Source: Pirellulales bacterium (GTDB lineage: Bacteria; Planctomycetota; Planctomycetia; Pirellulales; DATAWG01). From it: a stretch of DNA of 64,000 bases. The notes under the pieces were generated by a model, which was given only the letters and a program-made list of their open reading frames with translations, did no database searches and was not told the origin of the DNA. A program made the translations under genes and the position numbers. This document shows, in pieces, positions 50,037 through 58,846 of this stretch; position 1 is the stretch's first letter; every line of letters begins with the position of its first letter. The DNA lies in the NCBI GenBank assembly GCA_035939775.1, contig DASZFO010000134.1, positions 1 through 64,000 on the forward strand, read 5' to 3'.

Positions 50037-51607
50037 GCGGCCGAGCGGATTTCGTCGCTGGCTTGGTCGGCGTATTTGGCAAAGTTCTGCTGGAAGAGCG
50101 CGGCGAGATTTTTGGCTGCCGTGCGGTAGGCCGCCGGATCGGGCCACGTCTTCTCGGGTTGCAGCATCTCGTCGGGAACGCTGGGGCAGCGCACTGGCGC
50201 CGCTAGCCCGAAGATCGGATCGGTAACAGTCGGACTGTCCGCCAGCGCGCCGCTGTGGATGGCGTCGATGATGGCCCGCGTGTAGGCCAACTTCATCCGC
50301 GAGCCGACTCCATACGCCCCGCCGGACCAACCGGTATTCACCAGCCAGGTTTGCGCCCCGTGTTTCTTGAGCTTCGCGGCCAGCATCTCGGCGTAGACCG
50401 TCGGATGCCGCACGAGGAATGCCGCGCTGAAGCAAGCGGAGAACGCCGCCTGCGGCTCCTTCACGCCCACCTCCGTGCCGGCCACGCGGGCCGTGTAGCC
50501 GCTGATGAAGTGGTACATCGCGTGGGCCGGAGTGAGCTTGCTCACCGGCGGCAGCACGCCCGAGGCGTCGCAGGTAAGAAAGATAACGTTCCGCGGATGG
50601 CCGCCGACGCAGGGAATCTTGGCGTTCGGAATGTAATCGATCGGATAGGCCGCGCGCGTGTTCTCGGTGATCGCCGCGCTCGAGAAATCAACATCGCGCG
50701 TCATGGGATCGAAGACCGTGTTCTCCAGCACCGTGCCGAATCGAATCGCGTCGTAGATCTCTGGCTCATTTTCCGCCGAGAGATGAATGCACTTCGCGTA
50801 GCAACCCCCTTCGATGTTGAAGACTCCGTCGTCGCTCCAACCATGCTCGTCGTCGCCGATGAGCCGCCGACGCGGGTCGGCGGACAGCGTTGTTTTTCCC
50901 GTCCCCGAGAGGCCGAAGAAGAGCGAGACATCGCCTGCGGGACCTTCGTTCGCCGAGCAGTGCATCGACAGCACACCATGCTGCGGCAGCACGTAGTGCA
51001 TGAGCGTGAAGATGCCCTTCTTCATTTCGCCGGCATACTCGGTGCCGAGGATCACATACTCGCGCCGCTCGAGGCTCAGCGCGATGCTCGTCTTCGACGT
51101 CATCTGGTTCGTGTGCGGATTGGCGGGAAACTGGCCGGCGTTGAAGATCACATAATCCGGATCGCCGAACGAATCGAGTTCGGCCCGGGTCGGGCGCAGC
51201 AGCATGTCGTGCATGAACAGAGCGTGATATGCCCGAGCGCAGATCACGCGAATCTTCAGCCGATGCCGCGGGTCCCAGCCGGCGAACCCGTCGAGGACGT
51301 AGACCGTGTCGCGGGTGTTCAGATAGTCGATGGCCCGCTGACGGTTGATGATGAAAATGTCTTCGCCGAGCTTGATATTGACCGGTCCCCACCAGATATC
51401 CGCGCTGCTGTCCGGATGATCGACGATCCGCTTATCGAGCGGGCTGCGGCCCGTCTTGGCGCCGGAGCGAACGACGATCGCCCCGCTGGAAACGACTGCC
51501 GCCTTCTCGTTGATGATGGCGTCTTCGTAAAGCCGCGCCGGCGCCGCATTGCGAACGACGGTCCCGGCCTCGATCTCGTAGCGACTCAAGTCAAGAGATG
51601 TCGGCAT
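50024..51607 (-). CDS. pckA: Phosphoenolpyruvate carboxykinase (ATP)
   Basis: This is a 527-residue gluconeogenic enzyme converting oxaloacetate and ATP to PEP. It has the ATP P-loop [42 protein letters not shown] (metal-binding and catalytic), [42 protein letters not shown] and [23 protein letters not shown]. Length is normal for the family. The start at 51607 matches the conserved N-terminus ([15 protein letters not shown]). The last residues (APRG) and the stop lie in a word-like repeat of ggggctag type. Confidence 0.97.
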   Translation of the reverse strand: MPTSLDLSRYEIEAGTVVRNAAPARLYEDAIINEKAAVVSSGAIVVRSGAKTGRSPLDKRIVDHPDSSADIWWGPVNIKLGEDIFIINRQRAIDYLNTRDTVYVLDGFAGWDPRHRLKIRVICARAYHALFMHDMLLRPTRAELDSFGDPDYVIFNAGQFPANPHTNQMTSKTSIALSLERREYVILGTEYAGEMKKGIFTLMHYVLPQHGVLSMHCSANEGPAGDVSLFFGLSGTGKTTLSADPRRRLIGDDEHGWSDDGVFNIEGGCYAKCIHLSAENEPEIYDAIRFGTVLENTVFDPMTRDVDFSSAAITENTRAAYPIDYIPNAKIPCVGGHPRNVIFLTCDASGVLPPVSKLTPAHAMYHFISGYTARVAGTEVGVKEPQAAFSACFSAAFLVRHPTVYAEMLAAKLKKHGAQTWLVNTGWSGGAYGVGSRMKLAYTRAIIDAIHSGALADSPTVTDPIFGLAAPVRCPSVPDEMLQPEKTWPDPAAYRTAAKNLAALFQQNFAKYADQASDEIRSAAPRG

Positions 51608-51829
51608 CCAAGGTTTTCCTTTCCCGCTTCGACCGCGACCAATCGAGCACAAATCCGTTCGGCAGCCGAGATTATACGGCGATCGCGCTTGCGGTGTCAG
51701 GGCAGTTGCGGCCCCCATCGCGCTACCCCGCCAATGTGCTCACCGATTTCGCTCTGAACTAGTGGGCAGTTCAGTTAGGGCGGTCGAATCGGTCAGAACG
51801 AATGAGCAAACACGCCTCGTCTCTGATGC

Positions 51830-52276
51830 CTATGGCACCCCAACGAGCGCCGGGTCGAGAATCGTAGCGTCGGCAAAACGTTTGAAATCAGCGACGTTGA
51901 AAGTGAGAATGTGCGTGAGTCCGTGACGCAGCATTGCAGCGACGAGTCGGGCGTCGTGGGCGGGCTTGCCTCGTGTTTCGGTCGCCGCGACAAGTTGCTG
52001 CCAGCGCAGATAAATCCCGCGTTCGTCGAGCAGAAGCGGGAAGAAACGCTGCGCTTGAAGCAACTCAGACATCGCTTGGTGGCAAGAGAGGTCCAAGCCA
52101 TTGTTCTCAAGTGGGCGCGTGCAGACTACCCAGAATTCGTACAAGACCAGTGGCACCACGACCAACTCGTGGTCGGCGCGGTCGAGTGTGGCCAGTGCGT
52201 TGACCACAATTGGATATTGCGTATGGTTTGGCTGCACCAAGCGCGCCAAGATATTCGTGTCCACCAGAATTCGCAT
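51830..52276 (-). CDS. VapC-type PIN-domain toxin
   Basis: This is a 148-residue PIN nuclease. MRILVDTNILARLVQPNH has the first acidic residue (D6), PLVLYEFWVVCTRPLENNGL the second, GKPAHDARLVAAMLRHGLTHILTFNVADFKRF the third and fourth. These are the four acidic metal-binding residues of PIN RNases. Start ATG overlaps the TAA stop of the upstream antitoxin by one base. Targets are unknown; VapC toxins often cut tRNA or rRNA. Confidence 0.9.
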   Translation of the reverse strand: MRILVDTNILARLVQPNHTQYPIVVNALATLDRADHELVVVPLVLYEFWVVCTRPLENNGLDLSCHQAMSELLQAQRFFPLLLDERGIYLRWQQLVAATETRGKPAHDARLVAAMLRHGLTHILTFNVADFKRFADATILDPALVGVP

Positions 52277-52536
52277 TAGCCACGGTCGGGATAAATGCTT
52301 TCGCGGCTATCGTCGACAAAATGATTGACGGGCGGATGGCTTTCGGCCCATGCTTTGAGTTCCGAAAACCACTGTTCGCGCGGCGGGCGCGGCGGGGACG
52401 AGGCCGCTGCCGGCGGGCCCGCTAGTGTGCTTTCCACCGCTTGCAGAATGAACGACTCAACATTCTGGCCGGCTGCGCTGGCATGCAGGCGCAATTGATC
52501 TTCAAGCTGCTGCGGAATATTGAGTTGCAGATTCAT
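52276..52536 (-). CDS. VapB-like antitoxin
   Basis: This is an 86-residue protein. MNLQLNIPQQLEDQLRLHASAAGQNVESFILQAVESTLAG has the strand-helix-helix pattern of an RHH domain. The tail (ELKAWAESHPPVNHFVDDSRESIYPDRG), with a DDSRESIY motif, is typical of antitoxins that wrap around PIN toxins. An alternative start lies 12 bases upstream (MVKPMNLQ). The stop overlaps the vapC ATG by one base. Confidence 0.85.
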   Translation of the reverse strand: MNLQLNIPQQLEDQLRLHASAAGQNVESFILQAVESTLAGPPAAASSPPRPPREQWFSELKAWAESHPPVNHFVDDSRESIYPDRG

Positions 52537-52677
52537 CGGTTTCACCATTCCCCTCGCCCAATTGTACCAAAACGCAAGCCGTCGGTCAGGCCGGAAACGA
52601 CGCGGGATAGCGCGGCTCAGAGTTGATGTGTCCGGCATTTTGCCCTGCGCGGTCGACTGAGATTGCGAAGAGACGTG

Positions 52678-53331
52678 CTATCCGCGGCGATAATTCGCCA
52701 CATACTCGGGCAGCTCAATTCCGCCCATCAAACGAGAATCCGCGAGCGCCGACTCGGCCATTTGTTTCAGCGGCAAGACGCCGGCCCAGACTGGGAAGTC
52801 ATAGTCATCTTCGTCGTCGATTGGGCCGCCGGTGCGGGTCTTGGCCGATGCACTTTCGATGGCCACGCTGACGACTGTCGTCGCTTCGAGTTCCTGCGCG
52901 TTCGGCCGCCGCGCTTCGGCCCAGCGGCCGGGCGCCACGTGGTTGGTGATGATCTCCAGCGCGCGCAGCTTGTCTTCCGGAGTTACCAACTCATGACCGC
53001 GGCCGAATACGACGGCCGAGCGGTAGTTGAGGGAATGATGAAACGCCGAGCGGGCGAAGACGATTCCATCCAGGATGGTCATCGCCACACAGATCGGATT
53101 GCCCGCGGCAACGTGCTTGAGCAGGCGGCTGGCTTTGGCTCCGTGGAGCAGCAGCGTCTCGTCCGACCGAGCGTGAATGGTGGGGATGACAAACGGCTGT
53201 TCCTCCTCGACGAACCCGACATGGCAGATCAGAGCCTCGTCGATGATTCGGTGGATGACGTCGCGGTCGTAGCTGGCACGCTTTGCCAGGCGCTTGACTT
53301 GATTTCGACTGGTTACGGAAAACTCGGGCAT
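52678..53331 (-). CDS. Pyridoxamine 5'-phosphate oxidase-like flavin-binding protein
   Basis: This is a 217-residue protein of the PNPOx-like split-barrel family. RDVIHRIIDEALICHVGFVEEEQPFVIPTIHARSDETLLLHGAKASRLL matches the pattern of nitroimidazole-resistance and PNPOx-related proteins, which bind FMN or F420. SALNYRSAVVFGRG-like motifs (HHSLNYRSAVVFGRGHEL) follow. Function might be a flavin- or F420-dependent reduction or a regulatory role. It is divergent from the ABC transporter operon. Confidence 0.85.
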   Translation of the reverse strand: MPEFSVTSRNQVKRLAKRASYDRDVIHRIIDEALICHVGFVEEEQPFVIPTIHARSDETLLLHGAKASRLLKHVAAGNPICVAMTILDGIVFARSAFHHSLNYRSAVVFGRGHELVTPEDKLRALEIITNHVAPGRWAEARRPNAQELEATTVVSVAIESASAKTRTGGPIDDEDDYDFPVWAGVLPLKQMAESALADSRLMGGIELPEYVANYRRG

Positions 53332-53659
53332 GGAATCAAGTCCTCAGACGGGACCAATTGGCCGGTTACAACGCCGCCCTACTATCAGATCGACAATCTA
53401 TGTTCATTGCGAGCGCAGTGCAGTAGAGACGCCGAACCCAGTAAAGGTTCGGGCCGTAGAATGTCCGGTTCAGGGCCAACAGGGATGATTGGCCGACGGT
53501 GCCGTAGATGCAATGGAATTGCTCTTGTCTCGCGACTCTAACGTGTTATTATCGAAGCGGTTCCGTCGCGGGCGATTGACGGGAGCGGGCTTCGCGGCGC
53601 GCGGCTCGTCGGTAAGCCCATAGTTGAAATCCCAAGCAAGCCCTTCGCTACTTCCGAGC
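53332..53659. other. 328-base divergent intergenic region
   Basis: No gene is visible. Near 53525-53552 a possible promoter reads towards the ABC operon. About 53580-53625 is GC-rich and could fold. The rest shows no repeat or recognisable site. Confidence 0.5.
53525..53552 (+). promoter_or_regulatory. Possible promoter of the ABC-DUF3299 operon
   Basis: TTGTCT (53525-53530) and TATTAT (53547-53552) are 16 bases apart. The -10 lies in acgtgttattatcg, whose TGTTATTAT part resembles half of a Zur/Fur-type site. Weak evidence. Confidence 0.3.
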
Positions 53660-54373
53660 ATGCTGCGCCTTCAAAACGTCAAGAAATCGTTCCGCGAACC
53701 GGAAGGCGACATATTGCCGATTCTCGATATCGAGCTGTTTGAGGTCGCGGCGGGGGAGCAGGCGGTTTTAGTCGGCCGAAGCGGATGCGGAAAGTCGACG
53801 CTGCTGCACATCATCTCGGGCATCACGCGGGCCGATCAAGGCAAGATCGAGATCGACGGGCTCGATATTGGTCGGCTGCCGGAAACGGCGCGCGATCGGT
53901 TTCGAGCCGATAAGCTGGGATACATCTTCCAGACGTTCAATCTACTGCCGGGTTTTTCGGCGCTGGAAAACGTGCTGCTGGGGATGGCCTTCGCCACCGG
54001 CAAACCGGATGTCGCTCGCGGCCGGCATTTGCTCGAGCGAGTCGGGCTGGGGCACCGGATAAAGCACAAGCCGTCGATGCTCTCGGTGGGCGAGCAGCAG
54101 CGAGTGGCCGTGGCTCGGGCCTTGGCGAACCGGCCGAAGCTGCTCTTGGCCGACGAGCCGACGGCGAACGTCGATACTCGCCATCAACAGCAGATCATCG
54201 ATCTGATCCGCGAGACATGCCATGAAGAAAACGTCGCGCTCGTGCTGGTGACGCACACGCCAGAGGTTGCCCGGCAGTTTCCGCGCGTGGACAATTTGGA
54301 GGATTTCAACCGTGCGCTTACGAACGGCGTCGCGTCGGGCGACGCCACGCGCTCGCCTTCAGCTCGCGGCTAA
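53660..54373 (+). CDS. ABC transporter ATP-binding protein (LolD/MacB-like)
   Basis: This is a 237-residue ATPase. The Walker A motif is GRSGCGKST, the Q-loop FQTFNLLPGFSALENV, the signature LSVGEQQRVAVARALANRPKLLLADEPTANVD with Walker B, and the H-loop LVTHTPE. This type powers LolCDE or MacAB-like systems that move substrates at the periplasmic face without classical transport. The start at 53660 (MLRLQNV) fits the family; an earlier in-frame start (53624) is less likely. The permease follows after 48 bases. Confidence 0.95.
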   Translation: MLRLQNVKKSFREPEGDILPILDIELFEVAAGEQAVLVGRSGCGKSTLLHIISGITRADQGKIEIDGLDIGRLPETARDRFRADKLGYIFQTFNLLPGFSALENVLLGMAFATGKPDVARGRHLLERVGLGHRIKHKPSMLSVGEQQRVAVARALANRPKLLLADEPTANVDTRHQQQIIDLIRETCHEENVALVLVTHTPEVARQFPRVDNLEDFNRALTNGVASGDATRSPSARG

Positions 54374-54382
54374 ACGTATTAT

Positions 54383-54420
54383 TCGCACTTCGCACTTCGC
54401 CCTTCGTACTTCGTCCTTGT
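54383..54420. repeat. cgcacttcgccttcgtac word tract between ABC ATPase and permease
   Basis: Tandem cttcg and acttcgtc words (complement of the aagtacgaa family at 22672-22714) fill the gap between the two ABC genes and end just before the permease ATG. They may overlap its ribosome site. Confidence 0.65.
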
Positions 54421-54421
54421 T

Positions 54422-55750
54422 ATGTCGCTCTGGAAAATCGCCTGGCGCAGTATTCAGCAGCGGTCGCTCTCCTCCGCGTTGACGGGGCTTTCGATGGCAC
54501 TGGGGGTGACGCTCGTCGTTACCGTGCTCGTCGTGGGGGTCGTAGTTAAGAACTCATTTCAGTCGGGCAATGGGCTGGGCTACAACATGATCGTCGGCGC
54601 CAAGGGAGGCCGGTTGGATCTGCTCCTAAACACGGTCTACTATCTCAACCGGCCGATCGAAAACATCCCCTGGGATTATTACAAGCAGTTTCTCCCCGCC
54701 GCCGCACATAAGGATGGCAAGCCGGGCAAATACTCCGACTACGTCGAGCTGGCGATACCGGTCTGCCTGGGGGACGTGGTCGGCGAGAGCGGTCAATATC
54801 GCGTGGTGGGGACCACGCCCGAGATGTTCAGGAAGCTGCTGAAGAAGAGCGACGACGAAAACCTCTTCTCCGAGGGAGAGAACTTCAAGCAGAACGAATT
54901 CGAGACCGCAGTCGTTGGAGCCGAGGTTGCCAAGCATTTGAACCTGCACAAGGGAGACAAATTCAAGCCCCAGCACGGCGTCGGCGGGGATTTCCACAAC
55001 GCCTTCACGATTGTGGGCGTTCTAAAGCGAATGGGCACGCCGAACGATCGGGCGGCGTTCGTGAATATGGAAGGGTTCTTCTTGATTCCCGATCACGCTC
55101 GCGGGCACGTCGAGGAAGCGCCGGCAAAACCCGGCGAAGACAACTCAGCCGAAGTGCTCAAGGAGCCGCTGCCCGAGGATCAGCGGGAAGTCACGGCCAT
55201 CTTGATCCGCAATGCCAGCGTGGGGGGCGCGCCCGCCGAGCTGGTGGCGCCCGACCTGATGAAGGCGGTCAACAAGGACTTCACCGCCCAGGCAATCCAG
55301 CCGATCCGCGAAATCAGCGTGCTGAACGACACTTTCATCCGCCCCACGCAGATGCTGATGCTGGTGCTTAGCGTGCTGATCGTGATTGTGGCCGGTGTCG
55401 GAATCATGGTGAGCATCTATAATTCCATGAGTGAGCGGCGGCACGAGATTGCCGTGATGCGTGCGCTGGGGGCGCGGCCAGTCACGGTGATGTTCATCGT
55501 GCTCCTGGAGTCGATCCTGCTGGCGCTGGGGGGCGGTCTGCTGGGTTGGTTCGCGGGGCACTTACTCGTTGGCGCGGCGGCGCCGATCATTACCGACTAT
55601 ACTGGAGTGGCGGTCGCGTTCTTGCAGTTTGCTCCGTATGAGTTAGTTTTAATACCTGGGCTGGTCGCCCTGGCATCGCTGGTGGGATATCTACCGGCGC
55701 TGGCCGCTTATAGGACCGACGTTGGCAAAGCGCTCACGGCGACTCCGTGA
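54422..55750 (+). CDS. FtsX/MacB-like ABC transporter permease
   Basis: This is a 442-residue permease. It has the N-terminal helix (ALTGLSMALGVTLVVTVLVVGVVV), a large periplasmic domain (about residues 45-305) with no obvious TM, and three C-terminal helices (MLMLVLSVLIVIVAGVGIMVSIYNSMSERRHEIAVMRALGARPVTVM; LLESILLALGGGLLGWFAGHLL; LVALASLVGYLPALAAYRTDVGKAL). This is the MacB/LolC layout. It probably extracts or transfers lipids, lipoproteins or metal-bound peptides. Two downstream DUF3299 proteins and a CPFC-motif protein accompany it. Confidence 0.93.
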   Translation: MSLWKIAWRSIQQRSLSSALTGLSMALGVTLVVTVLVVGVVVKNSFQSGNGLGYNMIVGAKGGRLDLLLNTVYYLNRPIENIPWDYYKQFLPAAAHKDGKPGKYSDYVELAIPVCLGDVVGESGQYRVVGTTPEMFRKLLKKSDDENLFSEGENFKQNEFETAVVGAEVAKHLNLHKGDKFKPQHGVGGDFHNAFTIVGVLKRMGTPNDRAAFVNMEGFFLIPDHARGHVEEAPAKPGEDNSAEVLKEPLPEDQREVTAILIRNASVGGAPAELVAPDLMKAVNKDFTAQAIQPIREISVLNDTFIRPTQMLMLVLSVLIVIVAGVGIMVSIYNSMSERRHEIAVMRALGARPVTVMFIVLLESILLALGGGLLGWFAGHLLVGAAAPIITDYTGVAVAFLQFAPYELVLIPGLVALASLVGYLPALAAYRTDVGKALTATP

Positions 55751-55771
55751 GCCGCAAAAGGAGAATCGGAT

Positions 55772-57268
55772 ATGACACGATGGAATAGATTGACGGCCAC
55801 TGGTTTCGCGCTAGTCGGGCTGTTGTCTGCATTTCCAATTGCGGCTCGGGCGTGCCCTTTCTGCGGGGCGGTGAAATCGACGTTTGCCCAAGAGATCAAG
55901 GCCGTCGACGTGGCGGTGATCGCGAAGCTCGTGGTAATTCCGAAACGGGCCGAATCGAAAGAGGGCGAACTGAACATCGACCCGCCGACGGCCAAATTTG
56001 AAATCGTCGAGGTGCTCAAAGGCGCGGATCTGGTGGTCGGCGAAAAGCAAATCGAGGTCGTCTATTTCGACGACAAGCCCATCGGCACTGAATTTCTCAT
56101 CGAGGGCGCGCAGCCGCCGGTCATCGCTTGGACGCCGCCGGTCGCGCTGACTCCGCGCAGCCACAAGTATCTCGCCGAGCTGATGAAGTTGCCCGACGAT
56201 TGGTCGAAGCGGTTGCCGTATTTGATGAGCTACCTGGGAGACAAAGAGGAGTTGCTCGACAGCGACGCCTACGATGAATTCGCGTTGGCCCCGTACGCGG
56301 CCCTCAAATCGATCAAAGACCTGATGCCGCACGACACGTTGGTCAAGCGCATTCAGGACCCGGACGAAAAGCCCAGCCGCCGCCGCTTGTATCTGACGAT
56401 GCTCGGCGTTTGCGGCAGCGCCAACGATCTGCCGATGCTGGAAGAGTTGCTCCGCGCGAAGGACCCGAAATTCAAGGCCGGGCTCGACGCGACCGTCGCC
56501 TGTTATTTGGTGCTCCGCGGCGCGGACGGGCTGCCGTTCATCGAAGACATGTTTCTCAAGAAAGAGACCGACGAATACACCGACATCTATTCGGTCGTGA
56601 TGGCGCTGCGGATTCTCGGGCAGGAGAAGGACGCGCCGATCCCCCTGCCGCGGATCGTGCAGTCGATGCGGCTGGTGCTCGATCATCCGCGGGTGGCCGA
56701 TCAAGCGATCATGGACCTGGCCCGCTGGCAGGATTGGAGCGTCATGGACCGGATCGTCGAGTTGTTCAAGAGCAAGGATTCGGAAGTGACGAGCTGGGTG
56801 CGCGTGCCAGTGGTCAACTATTTGCGGGCCTGCCCGTTGCCAAAGGCGAAAGACTACATCGCCGAATTGCGGAAGATCGATCCGAAATCGGTCCGTCAAT
56901 CCGAGACGCTGTATCCGATCGGGCCGGAGGTCCAGGATCCATCTGGCCAGCCTCCCGCGGCAGCGACTCGAGCCACGTCGGAAAAAGCCAAAGCGGGCGC
57001 CGGCAACTCGCAGTCGAACAATTCCAGCACGCCGAAGCCGGCCGCAAATGCGACGGCCGATTCATCTACCCCGGCGCAAGCCAAGCCCGAACCGTCCGCG
57101 GCGGCGCCGGCGGTTGCCGCTCAGTCTGAAAAGAGGAGCGATTCCTCGGCGCTCGAATCCCGCTCGTGGTACATCATCGTTCCGGCGGCCGTCCTGGGGG
57201 CGTTCATCTTGCTGCTCGTCGCCCGCGGTCCAAGGGCGAAATCGGAAACGACGCGTTCGGGAAAATGA
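55772..57268 (+). CDS. Exported protein with CPFC motif and C-terminal membrane anchor
   Basis: This is a 498-residue protein. The signal peptide (about residues 1-28) ends in ARACPFCGAVKSTFAQEIKAVDVAVIAKL, where the CPFC motif suggests a metal or disulfide site. The body has helical repeat-like segments (LPMLEELLRAKDPKFKAGLDATVACYLVLRGADGLPFIEDMFLKKETDEYTDIYSVVMALRILG) that look like HEAT-type repeats. A low-complexity Ala/Pro/Ser linker and a TM anchor (WYIIVPAAVLGAFILLLVARG) close it. It is in the ABC-DUF3299 operon; the family is not known to me. Confidence 0.78.
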   Translation: MTRWNRLTATGFALVGLLSAFPIAARACPFCGAVKSTFAQEIKAVDVAVIAKLVVIPKRAESKEGELNIDPPTAKFEIVEVLKGADLVVGEKQIEVVYFDDKPIGTEFLIEGAQPPVIAWTPPVALTPRSHKYLAELMKLPDDWSKRLPYLMSYLGDKEELLDSDAYDEFALAPYAALKSIKDLMPHDTLVKRIQDPDEKPSRRRLYLTMLGVCGSANDLPMLEELLRAKDPKFKAGLDATVACYLVLRGADGLPFIEDMFLKKETDEYTDIYSVVMALRILGQEKDAPIPLPRIVQSMRLVLDHPRVADQAIMDLARWQDWSVMDRIVELFKSKDSEVTSWVRVPVVNYLRACPLPKAKDYIAELRKIDPKSVRQSETLYPIGPEVQDPSGQPPAAATRATSEKAKAGAGNSQSNNSSTPKPAANATADSSTPAQAKPEPSAAAPAVAAQSEKRSDSSALESRSWYIIVPAAVLGAFILLLVARGPRAKSETTRSGK

Positions 57269-57275
57269 AATTGAC

Positions 57276-57350
57276 TGTAGCGGAATTCGTCAGAATTCCG
57301 GGATCGACGGTGTGGCTACGACGACTGAATTCTGGCGAATTCAGCTACGG
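57276..57350. repeat. Palindrome of tgtagcggaattcgtcag words
   Basis: Left arm tgtagcggaattcgtcagaa and right arm ctggcgaattcagctacg with internal gaattc units are complementary in most positions. It fills the gap between the CPFC protein gene and the first DUF3299 gene. Confidence 0.75.
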
Positions 57351-57367
57351 ACAGTTGAGCGGATGTT

Positions 57368-58051
57368 ATGAGCACTGATGTAGACGTTGGCGAGCGAATC
57401 CAGGCCGAGCTTGTCGAGCAGGAACCCGAGCAGTATCGCGCGCTTTGCTCGGCAGCGGTGGTCGCGCTCGTTTTCGGATTGCTGTCGCTCTCGGCACTGA
57501 TGGACTATTGGCTCGTCGTCGTGCCCGCGGTCGGAGTCATCTGGGGCATCATTGCCCTGCGGCAGATTCGCGCTCGGGCTGGCGAACTGACCGGCAGGGG
57601 CCTGGCCGCATGTGGAATTGGCCTGTCAAGCGTGCTCTTGTTCGCCGGGCCGACATGGGTTTATTACGACGAGATGAGCCAAGTCCCGCCCGGATATCAG
57701 TGGATTAGCTACGACGAGTTGCAGCCGAACCCCAACGTGCTCGGCGAACCGGTCCCGAAATCGGCGATCGATCTCAATGGCAAAAAGATCTTCATCAAGG
57801 GCTTTGTTTTCGCCGGCAGTCAGAGCGAGGGGATCAAGAAATTCGTGCTCGTGCGCGATGCCGGCACCTGCTGCTTCGGCGGCAATCCGAAGATCACCGA
57901 TCGGATCGTGGTCGATCTGGCCTCCGCGGGAGGGATGATGTATACGAAGCAGATCGCCCGCGTGTCCGGCGTGTTCCGCGTCACGCCGAGCCGGGCTCCC
58001 GGCGGGATCGGCGCCGTTTATTATCACCTGGATCAGGCCGAACTGCGATGA
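57368..58051 (+). CDS. Membrane DUF3299 protein 1
   Basis: This is a 227-residue protein. Two helices near the N-terminus (ALCSAAVVALVFGLLSLSALM; YWLVVVPAVGVIWGIIALRQIRARAGELTGRGLAACGIGLSSVLLFAG) form a DUF4190-like membrane domain. The rest is a DUF3299-like domain with KIFIKGFVFAGSQSEGIKKFVLVRDAGTCCFGGNPKITDRIVVDL. The paired cysteines in TCCFG are the likely metal or redox site. The stop overlaps the next ATG by four bases (ATGA). It is paralogous to the next gene. Confidence 0.82.
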   Translation: MSTDVDVGERIQAELVEQEPEQYRALCSAAVVALVFGLLSLSALMDYWLVVVPAVGVIWGIIALRQIRARAGELTGRGLAACGIGLSSVLLFAGPTWVYYDEMSQVPPGYQWISYDELQPNPNVLGEPVPKSAIDLNGKKIFIKGFVFAGSQSEGIKKFVLVRDAGTCCFGGNPKITDRIVVDLASAGGMMYTKQIARVSGVFRVTPSRAPGGIGAVYYHLDQAELR

Positions 58052-58686
58052 ACGCCAAAACCAAAGAAAGGGGACGCGGCTCTTTTCCGATCCCGCTTCT
58101 CAGGCTGGTCTTGGCGGCAAACATCGCTCTTGCGTCGTTGATCGTCTGCGTCGCCGGTTGTCAGGATTCGAGGTTGCCGGCGGCATCTCGGCCGGTCTCC
58201 GAACCCGCTGATCGATCCGGCTCGGCCATCCCATCCGGCGCATCCGATCAGGCGGTCCCCCGAACCGGCGCTCCGCAGACCGGCCAGGCCGCTCCGACTC
58301 CGGTTCGACCGCAAGCGATTCGCGACATTTCGTTCGACGCGGTGAAGCTAAACCTGAAAAAGGGGGACCCGTTCAAGCGGACCTTAATCACCCCGGCGAT
58401 CGAAAAACTGGACGGCAGCCGGATTCGCATTCGCGGTTACATTCTCCCGCCGTTTCAGCAGACGGGGTTGGCGCATTTCGTATTGGTGCGCGACAACATG
58501 GCCTGCTGTTTCGGCCCTGGAGCAGCGATTTACGATTCGATGATCGTTGACCTCCGGCCGGGCGTGACGACCGACTACACAGTCTCCCCGATCGCGGTCG
58601 AAGGGACCTTCAACATTCGCGAGGTGGAAGGTCCCGGCGGCAACGCCATTTCGATCTATCACGTGACAGGGGAGAAAGTGGAATAG
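58048..58686 (+). CDS. DUF3299 lipoprotein 2
   Basis: This is a 212-residue lipoprotein. The signal ends in the lipobox CVAGC with Cys38 as lipid site. After a Pro/Ser-rich linker the DUF3299 domain has RIRIRGYILPPFQQTGLAHFVLVRDNMACCFGPGAAIYDSMIVDLRPG, sharing the FVLVRDxxxCCFG motif with the previous gene. The family occurs beside ABC transporters in Pseudomonas (PA4064-PA4066, reported as Zur-regulated). It could collect a metal-binding ligand at the outer leaflet. Start overlaps the previous gene by four bases. Confidence 0.85.
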   Translation: MNAKTKERGRGSFPIPLLRLVLAANIALASLIVCVAGCQDSRLPAASRPVSEPADRSGSAIPSGASDQAVPRTGAPQTGQAAPTPVRPQAIRDISFDAVKLNLKKGDPFKRTLITPAIEKLDGSRIRIRGYILPPFQQTGLAHFVLVRDNMACCFGPGAAIYDSMIVDLRPGVTTDYTVSPIAVEGTFNIREVEGPGGNAISIYHVTGEKVE

Positions 58687-58846
58687 GGGCCAGAGGCTGG
58701 AGGCCAGAGGCCAGGGGACGCGCAAGCGGAGGGAGCCGTTTTTTGAATCGCCAAAATCTCTTGGAAATTGCTGCCTCTCCCGATTCGCCACCCGCGGGGC
58801 GGCCCTGTCCTGGCTCTTGGCCTCTGTGCTCCGGCCTCCTGCCCGC
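58685..58846. repeat. Split palindrome of ggccagaggctggagg words around the lnt start
   Basis: The left tract (58685-58720) has ggccagaggc/ggaggccag words; the right tract (58801-58846) has the complementary ctggctcttggcctc/cggcctcc words. The right tract lies in the N-terminal part of the lnt reading frame. The intervening sequence includes the start codon and ribosome site. Confidence 0.6.
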
